Shown here in pieces: positions 11,863 through 22,022 of a DNA stretch of 64,000 bases. The notes below the pieces were generated by a model, which saw only the letters and a list, made by a program, of their open reading frames with translations, ran no database searches and was not told the origin of the DNA. The DNA is from Crotalaria pallida (taxonomy: Eukaryota; Streptophyta; Magnoliopsida; Fabales; Fabaceae), in the NCBI GenBank assembly GCA_037953625.1, contig CM075656.1, forward strand, positions 77,643,001 through 77,707,000. The letters run 5' to 3'. The position numbers and the translations under genes are program-made. Numbering within the stretch: the stretch's first letter is position 1; each line of letters opens with the position of its first letter.

Positions 11863-12590
11863 GGGAAGTTTATGGTGTAGATCTCTGTTTGAGGTTACAC
11901 ATAATGGAATAAAAAGGAAATAAAAATGGAACAGGTAATGAAAATGGTAATGGAAAGGAAAAATGGATAATAGAACGGACATTGAAAAAAAGAAATAAGA
12001 AAGTGAACAATGGGAATGATATAGGAATTAGAGGACATAAATAAGGGTAATAATTATGGAAATGCTAAGTATAAGTGGCAAATGGAAAATGGATAAAGAA
12101 TGGAAATGAGAGAATGAATAGAGAAATAGGAAATTAAACGAATATGAGAAGAATTAAAGGATTAGAAGAGAGGAATTAAATGAATAACGTATGCTAGGCA
12201 TTGGGTAGGCTTAGTTTATTACTATGTCTCTTTTAGGATTTATCTTTTTAAGTTTTGTGTAATGTTACCCTTCTTGCTATATTTTGCAGGTATTGAAGTG
12301 GAGCTTACATGGATTATGGTCGGGCAGGATTTTCATTCCACTACGTGGAATGTATATTAAATATTTTGAGTGGACGATTACTCTTTGTAAATTATAATAT
12401 GAATTAGCAGCTTGCCCTGAAACTTGTACTAATCGGGCGTTAGGATTTGTTATAACCACTAAACTGTTGTGGTTTATGTTTTTAAATATTTCTGGCTAAC
12501 ATGTTTTAAGAAGAAAAATTTTGGGAAGTCCGGAAAACAGAGGAAACTCTGCCGGATTTTCGTAAAACCTTTTTAAAGAAATTAAGTTTT

Positions 12591-12694
12591 TTTTTTTTGG
12601 TTTACATGGAAGGTCCGGGACTAGAACCCATGACCTGGGGAGGGGGAAATCCTAAGTATCCCTGCAGTCACCAACTGGGTTGTCTTACGCGGAC
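12591..12694 (-). mobile_element. SINE with 17-bp target duplication
   Basis: On the minus strand it has a tRNA-like A-box region (CCCAGTTGGTGACTG) and a B-box-like GGTTCTAGTCCC, ending in an A tract. A perfect 17-bp duplication TAAAGAAATTAAGTTTT flanks it at 12574-12590 and 12695-12711. A truncated relative sits at 28002-28057. Confidence 0.8.
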
Positions 12695-12856
12695 TAAAGA
12701 AATTAAGTTTTAAAAAGGAATTTTCTAACACCAATTTTTATAAAACCTAAAATTAACTAATAAATGTGAGAGTGTTACAAATTTCGTCCACAAAAAATTG
12801 AAATGAGGGACAAAATTTCACTTTTGGGGGTCAAAAATCAAAACTCGACAAAGTTT

Positions 12857-13112
12857 TGCTTATTGTCCAGTCCTCAGCTCTCGTTTTTAGTCTTCAACCT
12901 CCATTTTTTCGATGGGTTTTGTTGGAATATTTTTCGATACTCTTGAGTGAAAAAAATGCATTTTTCGATTTTGAAAATGAATTTTTTAATAAAAGAGTAA
13001 TCGGAAAAATATATTTTTCGACTCGGGTGTATCATAAAATATTCCGAAAGAACCCCATCAAAAAAGAATGGGGGCTGAGGACTAAAAAATGAAAGTCAAA
13101 TACTAAAACTCT
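12857..13112. mobile_element. Diverged copy of the GGGAATTAGTC MITE
   Basis: Arms AGTCCTCAGCTCTCGTTTTT and GGGGGCTGAGGACTAAAAAA are inverted. The GATGGGTTTTGTTGGAATA / TATTCCGAAAGAACCCCATC pair parallels the element at 9093-9368. It starts directly after the right target duplication of the large Mutator-like element. Edges are approximate. Confidence 0.6.
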
Positions 13113-13299
13113 TTTTTTTTTAATCTTTTATTTTTTTTAATTATTCGATAAGTTAAAAAAAATATATTTTGGATTTTTTTAATATGCAACCGTTTTTACT
13201 ATTTGCACTTTTTTTAGTGCATATAGTATTATAATTCTATACAGGTTAAAAAAAGTTATATTTAACAAGTTTATATTGGAAATTGACATATTTAAAACT

Positions 13300-13570
13300 T
13301 TGTGTGCATTAATTACATCAATTATCAATACATATATTTATTCAATATGATTTTTTTTTATCATGTGTCATAGGATGCACATTAGAAATTTTTTTTTTAA
13401 TAATTCTCGATGCACATACTTATGCAATATGAATTTTTTAACATGTGACGTTTGGTGCACATTGGAAAAACCCCTTTTTATAATATTCGATGCATATACT
13501 TATCCAATATAAAAAATTTAACATATGTCATATGGTACATATTACAATTTTTTTTAATAATAGCAAATAT
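13300..13570 (+). repeat. Tandem-like AT-rich repeats of about 90 bp
   Basis: About three degenerate units share a pattern of a CATATACTTATNCAATAT block, a TTTAACATGTGNC block, and GGTGCACATT followed by a poly-T block. A fourth related unit lies at about 14270-14390, beyond the TIR element at 13592-14222. Confidence 0.5.
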
Positions 13571-13591
13571 TATATTAAGAAAACAAAATAA

Positions 13592-14222
13592 AGTATCTCC
13601 GAGATAAATTATCTCCTTAACCCACTAAAATATTGCCAAATGTCATTATTTTTTTAAAGCTTTTTTTTAATTAAAAAAATCCAAAATAAAAGAAATAGAG
13701 AAAAATATGGCACAGGGAAATGCATATATGAGCCACCAGAACCTAACTTCACTATGGCAGCCACCATCATAAACCTATCGTCGCCGTCGTCGCTTTCCCA
13801 TTGCGGTAACTGCCAAACCACCGCCTCATCGGTCCGTCGCCAGCCACCACCACGCTCCCTCTGTTAGTAACCACCGTCATTGTCGCTCATCATTATCGCG
13901 GCATTTACATCTACAACGACCTTCTGCATCAGAGCGTCTTAATGAGATGTAACTAATGAAGACCAACATTTTCTACCGTGACCCACCGCTTTTACCGTGA
14001 CCACCGTCTTCCACCATGGGCGAAGCGGCGTGGAGCGAGGGTGACTGCAACGGGCGGTGGCTGCGAGCGGTGTGGGCAAGTGGCTGTTGCGTTTCTGGTT
14101 TTTGTGCTCTGCTCTGATTGCTTTTTCATATTCTCTTGTTCTACTGTGTTTTGGGTTATAAAAATAAAGCCACATGGCAGCATCTAAGTGGGTTAAGGAG
14201 AGAAGCTATCTCCGAGGAGATA
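13592..14222. mobile_element. TIR element with GC-rich interior, possible gene capture
   Basis: The left arm TATCTCCGAGATAAATTATC ... CTCCTTAACCCACT is mirrored by AGTGGGTTAAGGAG ... GCTATCTCCGAGGAGATA on the right. The interior at about 13740-14130 is much richer in GC than its surroundings, with CCACC and GTCGCC runs. This raises the possibility of a captured gene fragment as in Pack-MULEs, but I recognise no protein. Confidence 0.5.
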
Positions 14223-14518
14223 CATTATTCTGTTGAGAAAAACCCTTTGAATAAAAACATTGTATTAAGTTAAATACATCAATTTTCAATATAACTTACT
14301 AAATATAGCAATTTTGGCGTGTGTCATAAGGCACAACTTATAATTTCTTTTTAATAATAATACTATATGCACAAACAAATAAAAGGTCTAAATATTTAGA
14401 ACATGTGTATATTAGAAAAAGAAAAACCCAAAACATGCTCTTTAACTTACCCAGCATATTTATAAAAAAAATAAATAAATAATAAAAAAAAAGAGTTGCC
14501 CGGAGTAAGATTGTAGCA

Positions 14519-15191
14519 CTTGGCCTTGTTTTTGTTGTGTTTTTGGGTTTTACACTTTGTTTAGCTGAGGTGATTTTGGAGAGGAGAAATTGTGGGAGAG
14601 AAAACAAGGAGAAAAGAAATTGGTACATGAGAGAAAATGATGGGGAGAGAAAATAAGGTGGGTCCCACCAGAAAAAATTTTCTCTACCCCAGTAAAAGAA
14701 AGAATGGGAGAAAAAATAGTTTAGACATGTAAAATTACCTATTTGTCATTCATTTATTCACTTTACTTTATTGTTTAAAAAAAAATTCAACTGAAAAAAA
14801 TAAAGCTTTTTTTTTGGATAAAGAAATTGTTTTTTAAATATTTTGGACTCAAAATTTTTAACACGTATTAAAAAATTGAAGTGAAAAAAATCTTTGGCTA
14901 TATTAAATATACATACATGATAAAAAGAAAAAAAAATTATTTCTATTTTGTAAAACAAAGGTTTAGTTGTCTTTTGACAAATTTGTTGTTTTCTCTTTTC
15001 CTTTTTTTTTAACCAAACAAAAGGAAAGAAAACTACTCAACTTTTCTCTCTTCCTCATTTTTTCACATTTTCTCTTACATCAAACAACCACAAAACCTAC
15101 ATATTTTCTCATCATAATCTCTCTTCCCTGTTTTTCTCTTCCCTATTTCTCTCTTTTCATTCTCTTTCATACAACCAAATATAGCCTTAGT
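14519..15191. mobile_element. Possible TIR element
   Basis: TTGGCCTTGTTTTTGTTGTG at the left is roughly mirrored by ATACAACCAAATATAGCCTTA at the right. Inside, GAGAGAAAA-rich and TTTTCTCTC-rich arms face each other. Ends are imperfect and no TSD was found. Confidence 0.35.
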
Positions 15192-15551
15192 AAGTATTTC
15201 CTTTAGCAAGACATGGCAAAATGGTTTGGGACTATCAAGTTGTCTGCTTGATAACTCAAATGAATTTAGACTCTTAAAAGTTTTCCTTGAATAGATCTCA
15301 GGTTATTTTAAGTTAGCTCTAACAAGACTGATATTTGTTACGTTTTGGATCAACTAACTAATATCACGTAAAAAAAATTGATCTAGTTAAAAAAATTAGT
15401 TCATTATAGGCATTTGGTGGAAATAATATTCGGCCGTTTGATCTAGTTCAACATTTGACTCGCTTTCGAAATTAGGTAAGTGATTTTCATATTGAATAAC
15501 ATATGACCATCTTTTGATACATTACATTTAAGATTTCGATTTGGTTATTGA

Positions 15552-15714
15552 GATTAATGGGTATGTATTAATGGTGTAAAGTTTTTTACACTAACAGTTT
15601 ATCATCCATAATTCATTTGTATTACTTTAATTTAAAAGTTAACAATCATAAATAGATGAATGATGCATCGATGATGTAAAAAACTTTACATTGTCGATGC
15701 ATTACCCATTTTCT
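15552..15714. mobile_element. MITE (GTGTAAA...TTTACAC type)
   Basis: AATGGGTATGTATTAATGGTG and GATGCATTACCCATT face each other, with GTGTAAAGTTTTTTACAC and GTAAAAAACTTTACA sub-arms. It is related in plan to the element at 28187-28360. Confidence 0.5.
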
Positions 15715-15846
15715 CTTGTTTTTTACCTTTTCCTCATTAATGTGTAACAAAACTACCCTATATTGTAACCAAAAAAACTACCCTATACCACACAAATATA
15801 GATAATTAATCACATCCTATATAGTAACTACCTCCAATACTTAATA

Positions 15847-15920
15847 CTCCCTCCGATCCATATTATAAGCACCATTTCTCTCTCACAAAAAAGAGTGCTT
15901 ACATTTTGGACCGGAGGGAG
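15847..15920. mobile_element. 74-bp minimal MITE, TA target
   Basis: CTCCCTCCGATCCATATTAT and TTTGGACCGGAGGGAG are inverted, with TA on each side (15845-15846, 15921-15922). It is the smallest member of the CTCCCTCCG type here and abuts a SINE insertion. Confidence 0.7.
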
Positions 15921-15930
15921 TATAAACTTT

Positions 15931-16118
15931 TTTTTTCTCATCCGATTTTTCAAGTATTTTATCTAGGTACATCCGGATCCGACTCAGATCATGTATTTAG
16001 TTATGGCAGGTGAGTTTCCCGACATGAGTTTTTTGCATCTGCAAAGAATCGAACTCGATACCTTGTTTATGCGAGGCCGAACTGCTTACCACTCTTCCTA
16101 ACCTATGTTGACCCCTCT
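15931..16118 (-). mobile_element. SINE with 10-bp target duplication
   Basis: Minus-strand SINE of 188 bp with an A-box-like GAGTGGTAAGCAG, a B-box-like GAGTTCGATTCTT and a 3' A tract. The perfect duplication TATAAACTTT lies at 15921-15930 and 16119-16128. Length and plan match the SINE at 20770-20957. Confidence 0.75.
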
Positions 16119-16128
16119 TATAAACTTT

Positions 16129-17340
16129 CTTCTTTTTCATTTATAAGCTAATTTTCCAATTTTCAATAATATTGATTATTTTTTCTACAAAAATTCTTAG
16201 TTAATAAACATTTTTTAGAGTCTCAATAATAATTAGGTGTTTATTATACTTTGCCTTTAGGAAAATGAATAAGAAATCTAAAAATGTAAAAGTACATCTA
16301 GAAATTAAAATTGTATATTTAGTCATTTAAAGCCAATGTTTTTTTTTTTTTTTTCAAAATTGACTTTGCACTTTTGAACCCTTAATTCTTGCCTTAAGGA
16401 CAATGTATAATAAATCCCAATAATTATATATGTAATTTTAAAGAAAAAAATACCAAATGTTAATATTTTTAATAACACCAATTTCCTTATTTTTCGTGAT
16501 TTTTTAAAAAAATTATATAATAATGACATTTATTCTTAAAATTAGAAAGCAAAGTCAAGCCTGATGAAATGCATTCAACATTCAAAACACTTAGTCATGG
16601 TATTTTATGTTAAACTAAATGTTGTTTACTATTTCTTTTTGATGTTCATACTTATCAGTTTCATTTAGAGATTTTTTTTTATTTATCTCGTTTATAAATT
16701 TAAGAAATTATTAATTATTATTTTCAAATTTACTTTATTTAATACTCTTTAGATTTCTGAAGTATTGACATTTACAAGTAATTAATAGCTATAAAAAAAT
16801 AAAGGCAAAATAGAAAAATACAAAATAAATTTATTGAAATCAACATAATCATTACATATATATTTTTTTAAATAAGACAGATAAATAAATAAAACCCAAA
16901 AGAGTATATTGCTTAATCTCATTCCTAAATACCAATAATAAAATATTAAAAAAAAGTATTAAGAACATAATAAGTTAAATAACTTCTAATTCCTGTAAGT
17001 TTAAATTATATTTTCTCAACCTTTCTTAAAGGTTGAGCTTAAAAGAATTTCGATCATAGTTGGTTGATTTCAAGTTCATAACAAGGCTAGGATGCATTCA
17101 GTTCCATATTGCTAGTCTTACAATGTACATGAGCACGTGAAAGGGAGAAAAAAGCAAGAAGTCACGTTGGCATTGACTATACTGAATGATTGGTACAAGA
17201 AAGAAAGTCTTAATTGAATATGTCCCCATTCAATAGCCCTGACTGTGATTCCCTTATGGAAAAGTTCCTGCTTTTTGAACTGGAATTTCTCTTTGGATCT
17301 TCTTTGACTAATGGAATAAAAATTGAAAAACATAGCCACA
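16129..17340. other. AT-rich intergenic, no gene seen
   Basis: Low-complexity AT-rich DNA with poly-A and poly-T tracts. Short ORFs here show no recognisable protein character. Confidence 0.5.
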
Positions 17341-17348
17341 TGTTTCAT

Positions 17349-17362
17349 CTATATATTATAAG
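17349..17362 (+). promoter_or_regulatory. Probable TATA box of the calmodulin-like gene
   Basis: CTATATATTATAAG lies about 155 bp before the ATG at 17513. That places a start site near 17385 and gives a leader of roughly 125 nt. Assigned by sequence and spacing only. Confidence 0.45.
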
Positions 17363-17512
17363 CAAAATGAAGCAGTCTCAATGAACATATAAAACAACAC
17401 TTCTGACACATTGTTCTGCGTTTCTTTCTCACCCCCTAAATTCTTCAACTAGCAAATTAGACTTTTCCTACTTTCTAGTTTCTGCACTTCACTAGATACT
17501 GCAGAGCAAAAC

Positions 17513-18545
17513 ATGGCTTATGCACTCACAAAAGATCAAATTGCTGAATTCCAAGAAGCCTTTTGCCTAATTGACAAGGATTCGGATGGTGCGTGTTTTG
17601 GGATAACATCACTTATATCATTATTTGTGGTAACTTTATGTCACTCACTCTAAAAAAATTAATTTAATTTTCTTGATCAATCAAAATGAGTAATACAAGG
17701 AGTAGTTAACACTTTTAGTAGTACATGTAATTTCATTTCATGTGTTTTATTCTTAATTTCTTGGAATTTCATTTTGATGTGTAAATAACTTCTTGTAACT
17801 GATTCTGAATTTCTGGAGTGTTTTTCTTTTTTTGGTGATTTCTAGGATTCATTACTGTGGAAGAGCTAACTGCCATCATCCAATCATTAGATGGGAATCC
17901 AACAAAAGAAGAAATCCAAAATATGATTGGTGAAGTTGATAATGATATTGATGGGAATGAGAGTATAGATTTTGAAGAGTTCTTGGATATTATGGGTAGG
18001 AAAATGAAGGTAAGATACATAACTAGTCATTGCATACACTCTAAAAGTTTAAACCATGAAAGAAAATGGAAAACAGTGACTAAAATGTTAGTTCCTTGTT
18101 CAAATTTAATAGGAAAATGAAGCTGAGGAGCTAAAAGAAGCATTCAAAGTATTTGACAGAGATCAAGATGGATACATATCAGCCAATGAGGTATATATAT
18201 ATATATATATATACACATTTTTTTTTTACATACACTTGCAGTTGCTAGCATCACAAAATCTATATGCTTTATTTTCTAAGTGGCTACTTGCTACAAGCTA
18301 GCGTATATAAAAGTGATCATTTTCCTTTACTTATATTCATTCATATAGTCATAATTGGGAAACCATTTACTAAAAACAAGCTAAGCAACTTTTGATGTTT
18401 TGTTATATAGCTGAAACATGTAATGATGAATTTGGGAGAGAGGCTGACAGATGAAGAGGCTGAACAAATGATTCGAGAAGCAGATTTGGATGGGGATGGA
18501 CAAGTTAGCTTTGAAGAATTTGCAGTGGTGATGATGCGTAACTGA
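17513..18545 (+). CDS. Calmodulin-like Ca2+ sensor (CML8/11-like)
   Basis: Four-EF-hand Ca2+ sensor related to calmodulin and the CML8/CML11 group. Exons 17513-17588, 17846-18009, 18113-18190 and 18411-18545 sum to 453 nt, 150 residues plus TGA. The N-terminus MAYALTKDQIAEFQEAFCLI is the usual calmodulin first helix. EF1 loop is residues 21-32 (DKDSDGFITVEE). EF3 (DRDQDGYISANE) and EF4 (DLDGDGQVSFEE) are canonical. EF2 is abnormal: DNDIDGNESIDFEE has 14 residues instead of 12, so either the first or the second half fits the consensus but not both. The first intron splits the EF1 Gly codon, as is common in plant calmodulins. It probably acts in the cytosol by binding targets upon Ca2+ loading through EF1, EF3 and EF4; targets are unknown. 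Confidence 0.93.
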
Positions 18546-18848
18546 TCTAATTTCATATAAAAATATGTGTAGGAGTACTAGTTAGTGAACAATTAACAAA
18601 TGAGACCATGAACATTATTGTTCTTTGAGACTACAATATGTGCTACTCAATTGTGTTTGTGTCTGTCTAGCTAGTTCAGGTTCTTGCTGTGTCAAAAAAT
18701 TACGATTTGAAATTGTGCTGCAAAAATACTCTTTAGGTTCGTACCATGGGTGTTTCTTGCTTTTTCATGTCAGCCCGACAACTATTTAAAAAAATATATA
18801 CGTATAATAATATCTTAAAATTGATAGTAACACTAGTTATATTTATTG

Positions 18849-19196
18849 CTCCCTCCGTTTCAGAACATTAGGCCTTTTAGTCTTTTTTTCTTGTTTCATA
18901 ACATTAGACCTTTTACAATTCCAATATATAAACATATTTTTCTTTCCAATTCTAACATTTATTCGATCATTTCATTCTCTCCTCATTAATTCTACTTTCA
19001 TCATCTCTCTCATCTCTAAACCACTATACATTAATTAATGGACACACTTACTAATAAACATTAAATACTACTACAATTTTCAATAAGGATTGATAGGGGC
19101 ATTTTGGACAAATTATACATAACACTTACAATAATTAACACTTTCTTAATCTGTGTGCCCAAGCCTAAAAGGCCTAATGTTCTGAAACGGAGGGAG
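18849..19196. mobile_element. CTCCCTCCGTTTCAGAACATT MITE, copy 1
   Basis: 348 bp with inverted ends CTCCCTCCGTTTCAGAACAT and ATGTTCTGAAACGGAGGGAG. It is closely related along its length to 29355-29703. TA follows on the right; the left flank reads TTG, so the duplication is not intact. Confidence 0.8.
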
Positions 19197-19212
19197 TATA
19201 TGACATCACCAA

Positions 19213-19215
<3 letters not shown>

Positions 19216-19245
<30 letters not shown>
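19216..19245. repeat. (AT)n microsatellite
   Basis: Uninterrupted TA/AT run. Similar AT runs lie at 8871-8886, 18192-18213, 21240-21273 and about 31953-31969. Confidence 0.8.
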
Positions 19246-19249
<4 letters not shown>

Positions 19250-19283
19250 TGTAAATAAACATAGTAAAGTGTGAAATATCAAG

Positions 19284-19520
19284 GACTCTTTCTTTTTTTT
19301 TTCCACTTTTAGTAAAAACTTAAGTAAATTAAAAATAAAATAAAATTGTGGAGAGGAACTTCACAGTCCCGGCACACCTGAAGCAACACGAGAAATCGGG
19401 GACTCTTTCTTTCTTTTTTTTTTTCCACTTTTAGTAAAAACTTAAGTAAATTAAAAATAAAATAAAATTGTGGAGGAGAACTTCACAGTCCCGGCACCGG
19501 GAGCAACATGGGTGAGGTGT
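19284..19520 (+). repeat. Direct duplication of about 118 bp
   Basis: GGACTCTTTCTTTT, CCACTTTTAGTAAAAAC, AATTAAAAATAAAATAAAAT and AACTTCACAGTCCCGGCAC occur in the same order twice, from about 19284 and about 19400. The second copy continues into a B-box-like GGCTCGAATCC on the minus strand (about 19546-19556), so it may derive from a SINE-like repeat. Confidence 0.7.
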
Positions 19521-19899
19521 CTCCCCAAGGGATGTTCTCCACAAGGATTCGAGCCTCTGACCTTTTGGTCTTATGGATTCTCAATATCCTTATGGATTCT
19601 CAATATCCTTGTAAAATAAAATATTACAAAAAATAAAATAAAATAAAATAAATCGGGCTGACATGTTGCGTCGGGCTAGCCCGACAAAAGCCTGAACGTG
19701 TTTCGTGCTTTTGTGACTCGTGCTAAAAAAAGCATGGGTGTAATCCGTGCTCCAAAATTATTGTCCAAATCCAATATTTTTTCGTTCTTATTTGGGTCGG
19801 CTCGGTCGTCTCCGGCTTTTTCAATTGTTGTAAATTTTTTTTAATGCATTGTACAATGATGACTAATGTAGTTGAAAACTTTGAAATGATAATTATTTA

Positions 19900-20074
19900 G
19901 GCAAATGCTAACAAGTGCCCTTAAGGCACTTGTTAAAGATTTTAATGGAGTAAAAAGGTCTTGGAAAATGCATTTTTTGAGGTTTTCGAGAAAAAAGTAA
20001 ACATGTATTTATGATTATTTTTCCACTCTTAGTAACCTTAACAAGTGCCCTTAGGGCACTTGTTAGCAAGACCC
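19900..20074. mobile_element. 175-bp MITE with 9-bp target duplication
   Basis: Perfect duplication AATTATTTA at 19891-19899 and 20075-20083. The ends contain GCTAACAAGTGCCCTTAAGG and CCTTAGGGCACTTGTTAGC, so each end is itself a hairpin around AAGTGCCCTTAAGGCACTT. The 9-bp duplication suggests Mutator-type movement. Confidence 0.85.
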
Positions 20075-20295
20075 AATTATTTATTCCAAGCTTGACAATA
20101 TAACACAATCCAAAGGATTCTTCTTTTTGGTTTTCACGTCTAATTTCATTTCATTAACCTCCGTTAAAGTGCCATTTTGTTTACAATCAAAGTGAGATTC
20201 GATCCACACGCATATTGATGATATTATTCCACTTTTGATTAGAACGTTGTTGTTCACATGTCCTGAATTAGACAGAAGATATTGCATATATTATA

Positions 20296-20566
20296 CTCCC
20301 TCTGGTCTTATTTATGAGATTCTTTTGGGGTTTTATTTTGGTCCTATTTATAATACTCATTTTCAATTTTCAATAGCATTTAATTACTTCTTTTCACTAA
20401 CACCTTTTATAAAGTCCACTTTTTAGAGTTCCAATAATAATTATAGGGGTAGTTTTGAAAAAAGTATATTAAATTTTCACATTTCCAATGTCACTAACAA
20501 ATTTATCCACTTTCTTTGGTGGGAATGAAAAACCCTAAAAAATCTTATAAATAAGATCGGAAGGAG
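20296..20566. mobile_element. CTCCCTCTGGTCTTATTTAT MITE
   Basis: Left end CTCCCTCTGGTCTTATTTAT, right end AATAAGATCGGAAGGAG, TA on both sides (20294-20295, 20567-20568). Same family as 40984-41242, 28817-29028 and 7459-7742. Confidence 0.75.
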
Positions 20567-20769
20567 TACGTCACTAAGTCACATGACCGACTCAATCCAA
20601 CTAAAAGGATTTGTATTTGTTATTAGCATAAGGTTTGAAGCAAATATAAATTTTTGGGCCTTATACTAACCAGTGAGATTTTCTTTTTTGATTTGATTTT
20701 GGGATTCCTTAGAAGTGATTAATTAAATTCATTGAAATATGTATCTTTTTAACCTTCTTGTTCACGTTT

Positions 20770-20957
20770 TTTTTTTTTTTACATCAACCGATACCAGAAT
20801 CTAGTTTATTTAGAATCCGACTCATCCGGTTTGACCCAACTGAACTTGCACTAAACGGTAAGGGTCTCCCAGCGGGGATTGCTCCATACCCAAGATTCGA
20901 ATCCGAGACCAGTTGATTAAGGATGAAGTGAGCTACCACTTGACCAACCCCACGTTG
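20770..20957 (-). mobile_element. SINE (tRNA-derived) with target duplication
   Basis: On the minus strand the element opens GGGGTTGGTCAAGTGGTAGC (A box), has a B box around GGATTCGAATCTT, and ends in a T-run on the plus strand (its A tail). TCACGTTT is duplicated at 20762-20769 and 20959-20966. It is about 188 bp long. Confidence 0.75.
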
Positions 20958-20966
20958 GTCACGTTT

Positions 20967-21237
20967 CCCTTTTAATCATCAACAAAATGTATTCCAATAA
21001 AATATTAATGGAATTTATTAAGTACAAAAAATTGATATAAACTTTAGTCGAGCCTCAAAAAATTGATATAACTTTTGCTTCTACTTTGAACACCATTAGT
21101 TTGAAGGAAAGGAGTTCCTTGCTATTTAAAAAAATAAAACACTAGCAGAAAATTTCAGAAAGTCTCATTAAAAATGGAAAAAAATAAAAGATAAAAAAAA
21201 TAAATGAAGAAATGATATATATTAAGTGAATGAAATG

Positions 21238-21275
<38 letters not shown>

Positions 21276-21780
21276 AATGTTATGATTTGTGCACATTGAG
21301 GATGAATATTTGGTTAGGTCAACAAGAGTTTAATTAATCTAGGATCTCAGTTTAAGTTTTGTGAAAGGAAAAAGTAAGTGTGAAAAAAATAGTAAAAAGT
21401 ATTTACCTATATATTATTATGTTATCCATTTTTGTTTCGATGATAATCTTACTTACTATTTTCGAATTGTGAATTAGGTCACGATTATTTTTTTAAAAAA
21501 GTTATATAACCGTGAATAAGGTCACAAAGATCTTACTCACGATCGCGATTTTCATTTTTTAAGATAACATTATTTTTTTTTCACAATAAAAAAAGGAAAT
21601 CGTACCTTTGTTATTCACAATTATTTTTTCCATATAATTTTAAATGATGGAATAGATCATCTACCAAATGTGAGGAGTAAAAGTATAAGTATTGAATAAA
21701 TCTCACAACTAATCCTATTTTTTTTAGGACAAATATACACAATAATTTTTTTTTTTTCAAAAATATTAAAAATTACATTT
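20967..21780. other. AT-rich intergenic with (TA)n, no gene seen
   Basis: AT-rich sequence with a (TA)n run at 21240-21273 and some inverted AT blocks near 21480-21600. No supported ORF. Confidence 0.5.
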
Positions 21781-22022
21781 TCTAATCAATGGCGCGTTTT
21801 AAACAGGGAAAGAAGCGGCAAAACTTTATCTGCTTTCTAAGAAGCGACGATGCTTCCGAGAACCTAGAAACGCAAAACCGCCATCGACAACGGCGGCGGA
21901 AGACACCGTGCGACGGCGCTATTTGAAAAATCATTCACCACACCACACTGAATTCTTCTTCCCCCCACTCTTCACTCATTCAATTTCAACATTTCAAACC
22001 CCCCAAACCCTAACCCTAATCA

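Larger units (their letters stand above)
9783..12779 (+). mobile_element. 2997-bp solo LTR, likely Tekay-type chromovirus
   Basis: Starts TGTAACATCC, ends GTGTTACA, and is flanked by a perfect 5-bp duplication AATTT at 9778-9782 and 12780-12784. No gag or pol follows, so it is a solo LTR. Its length and the TGTAACA/TGTTACA ends fit the long LTRs of Tekay/Del chromoviruses; that lineage call is from memory of the family. The part at 10150-10860 is GC-rich with long but unconvincing ORFs on both strands. A five-copy minisatellite (11653-11862) and a SINE (12591-12694) lie inside. Confidence 0.8.
7073..12846. mobile_element. Long-TIR Mutator-like element with nested insertions
   Basis: The left arm (7073 to about 7410) starts GAGTTTTGATTT and carries reiterated GACGGAAA blocks. 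The right arm is its inverse complement, from about 9530 to 9782 and continuing at 12785-12846 after a solo LTR splits it. Perfect 9-bp target duplications (GACAAAGTT) flank it at 7064-7072 and 12847-12855, the size expected of Mutator-like elements. No transposase ORF is visible, so it looks non-autonomous. Nested inside are MITEs at 7459-7742 and 9093-9368, a repeat at 8595-9033 and a solo LTR at 9783-12779. A second, diverged copy of the arm in the same orientation starts at 8404. Confidence 0.8.
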
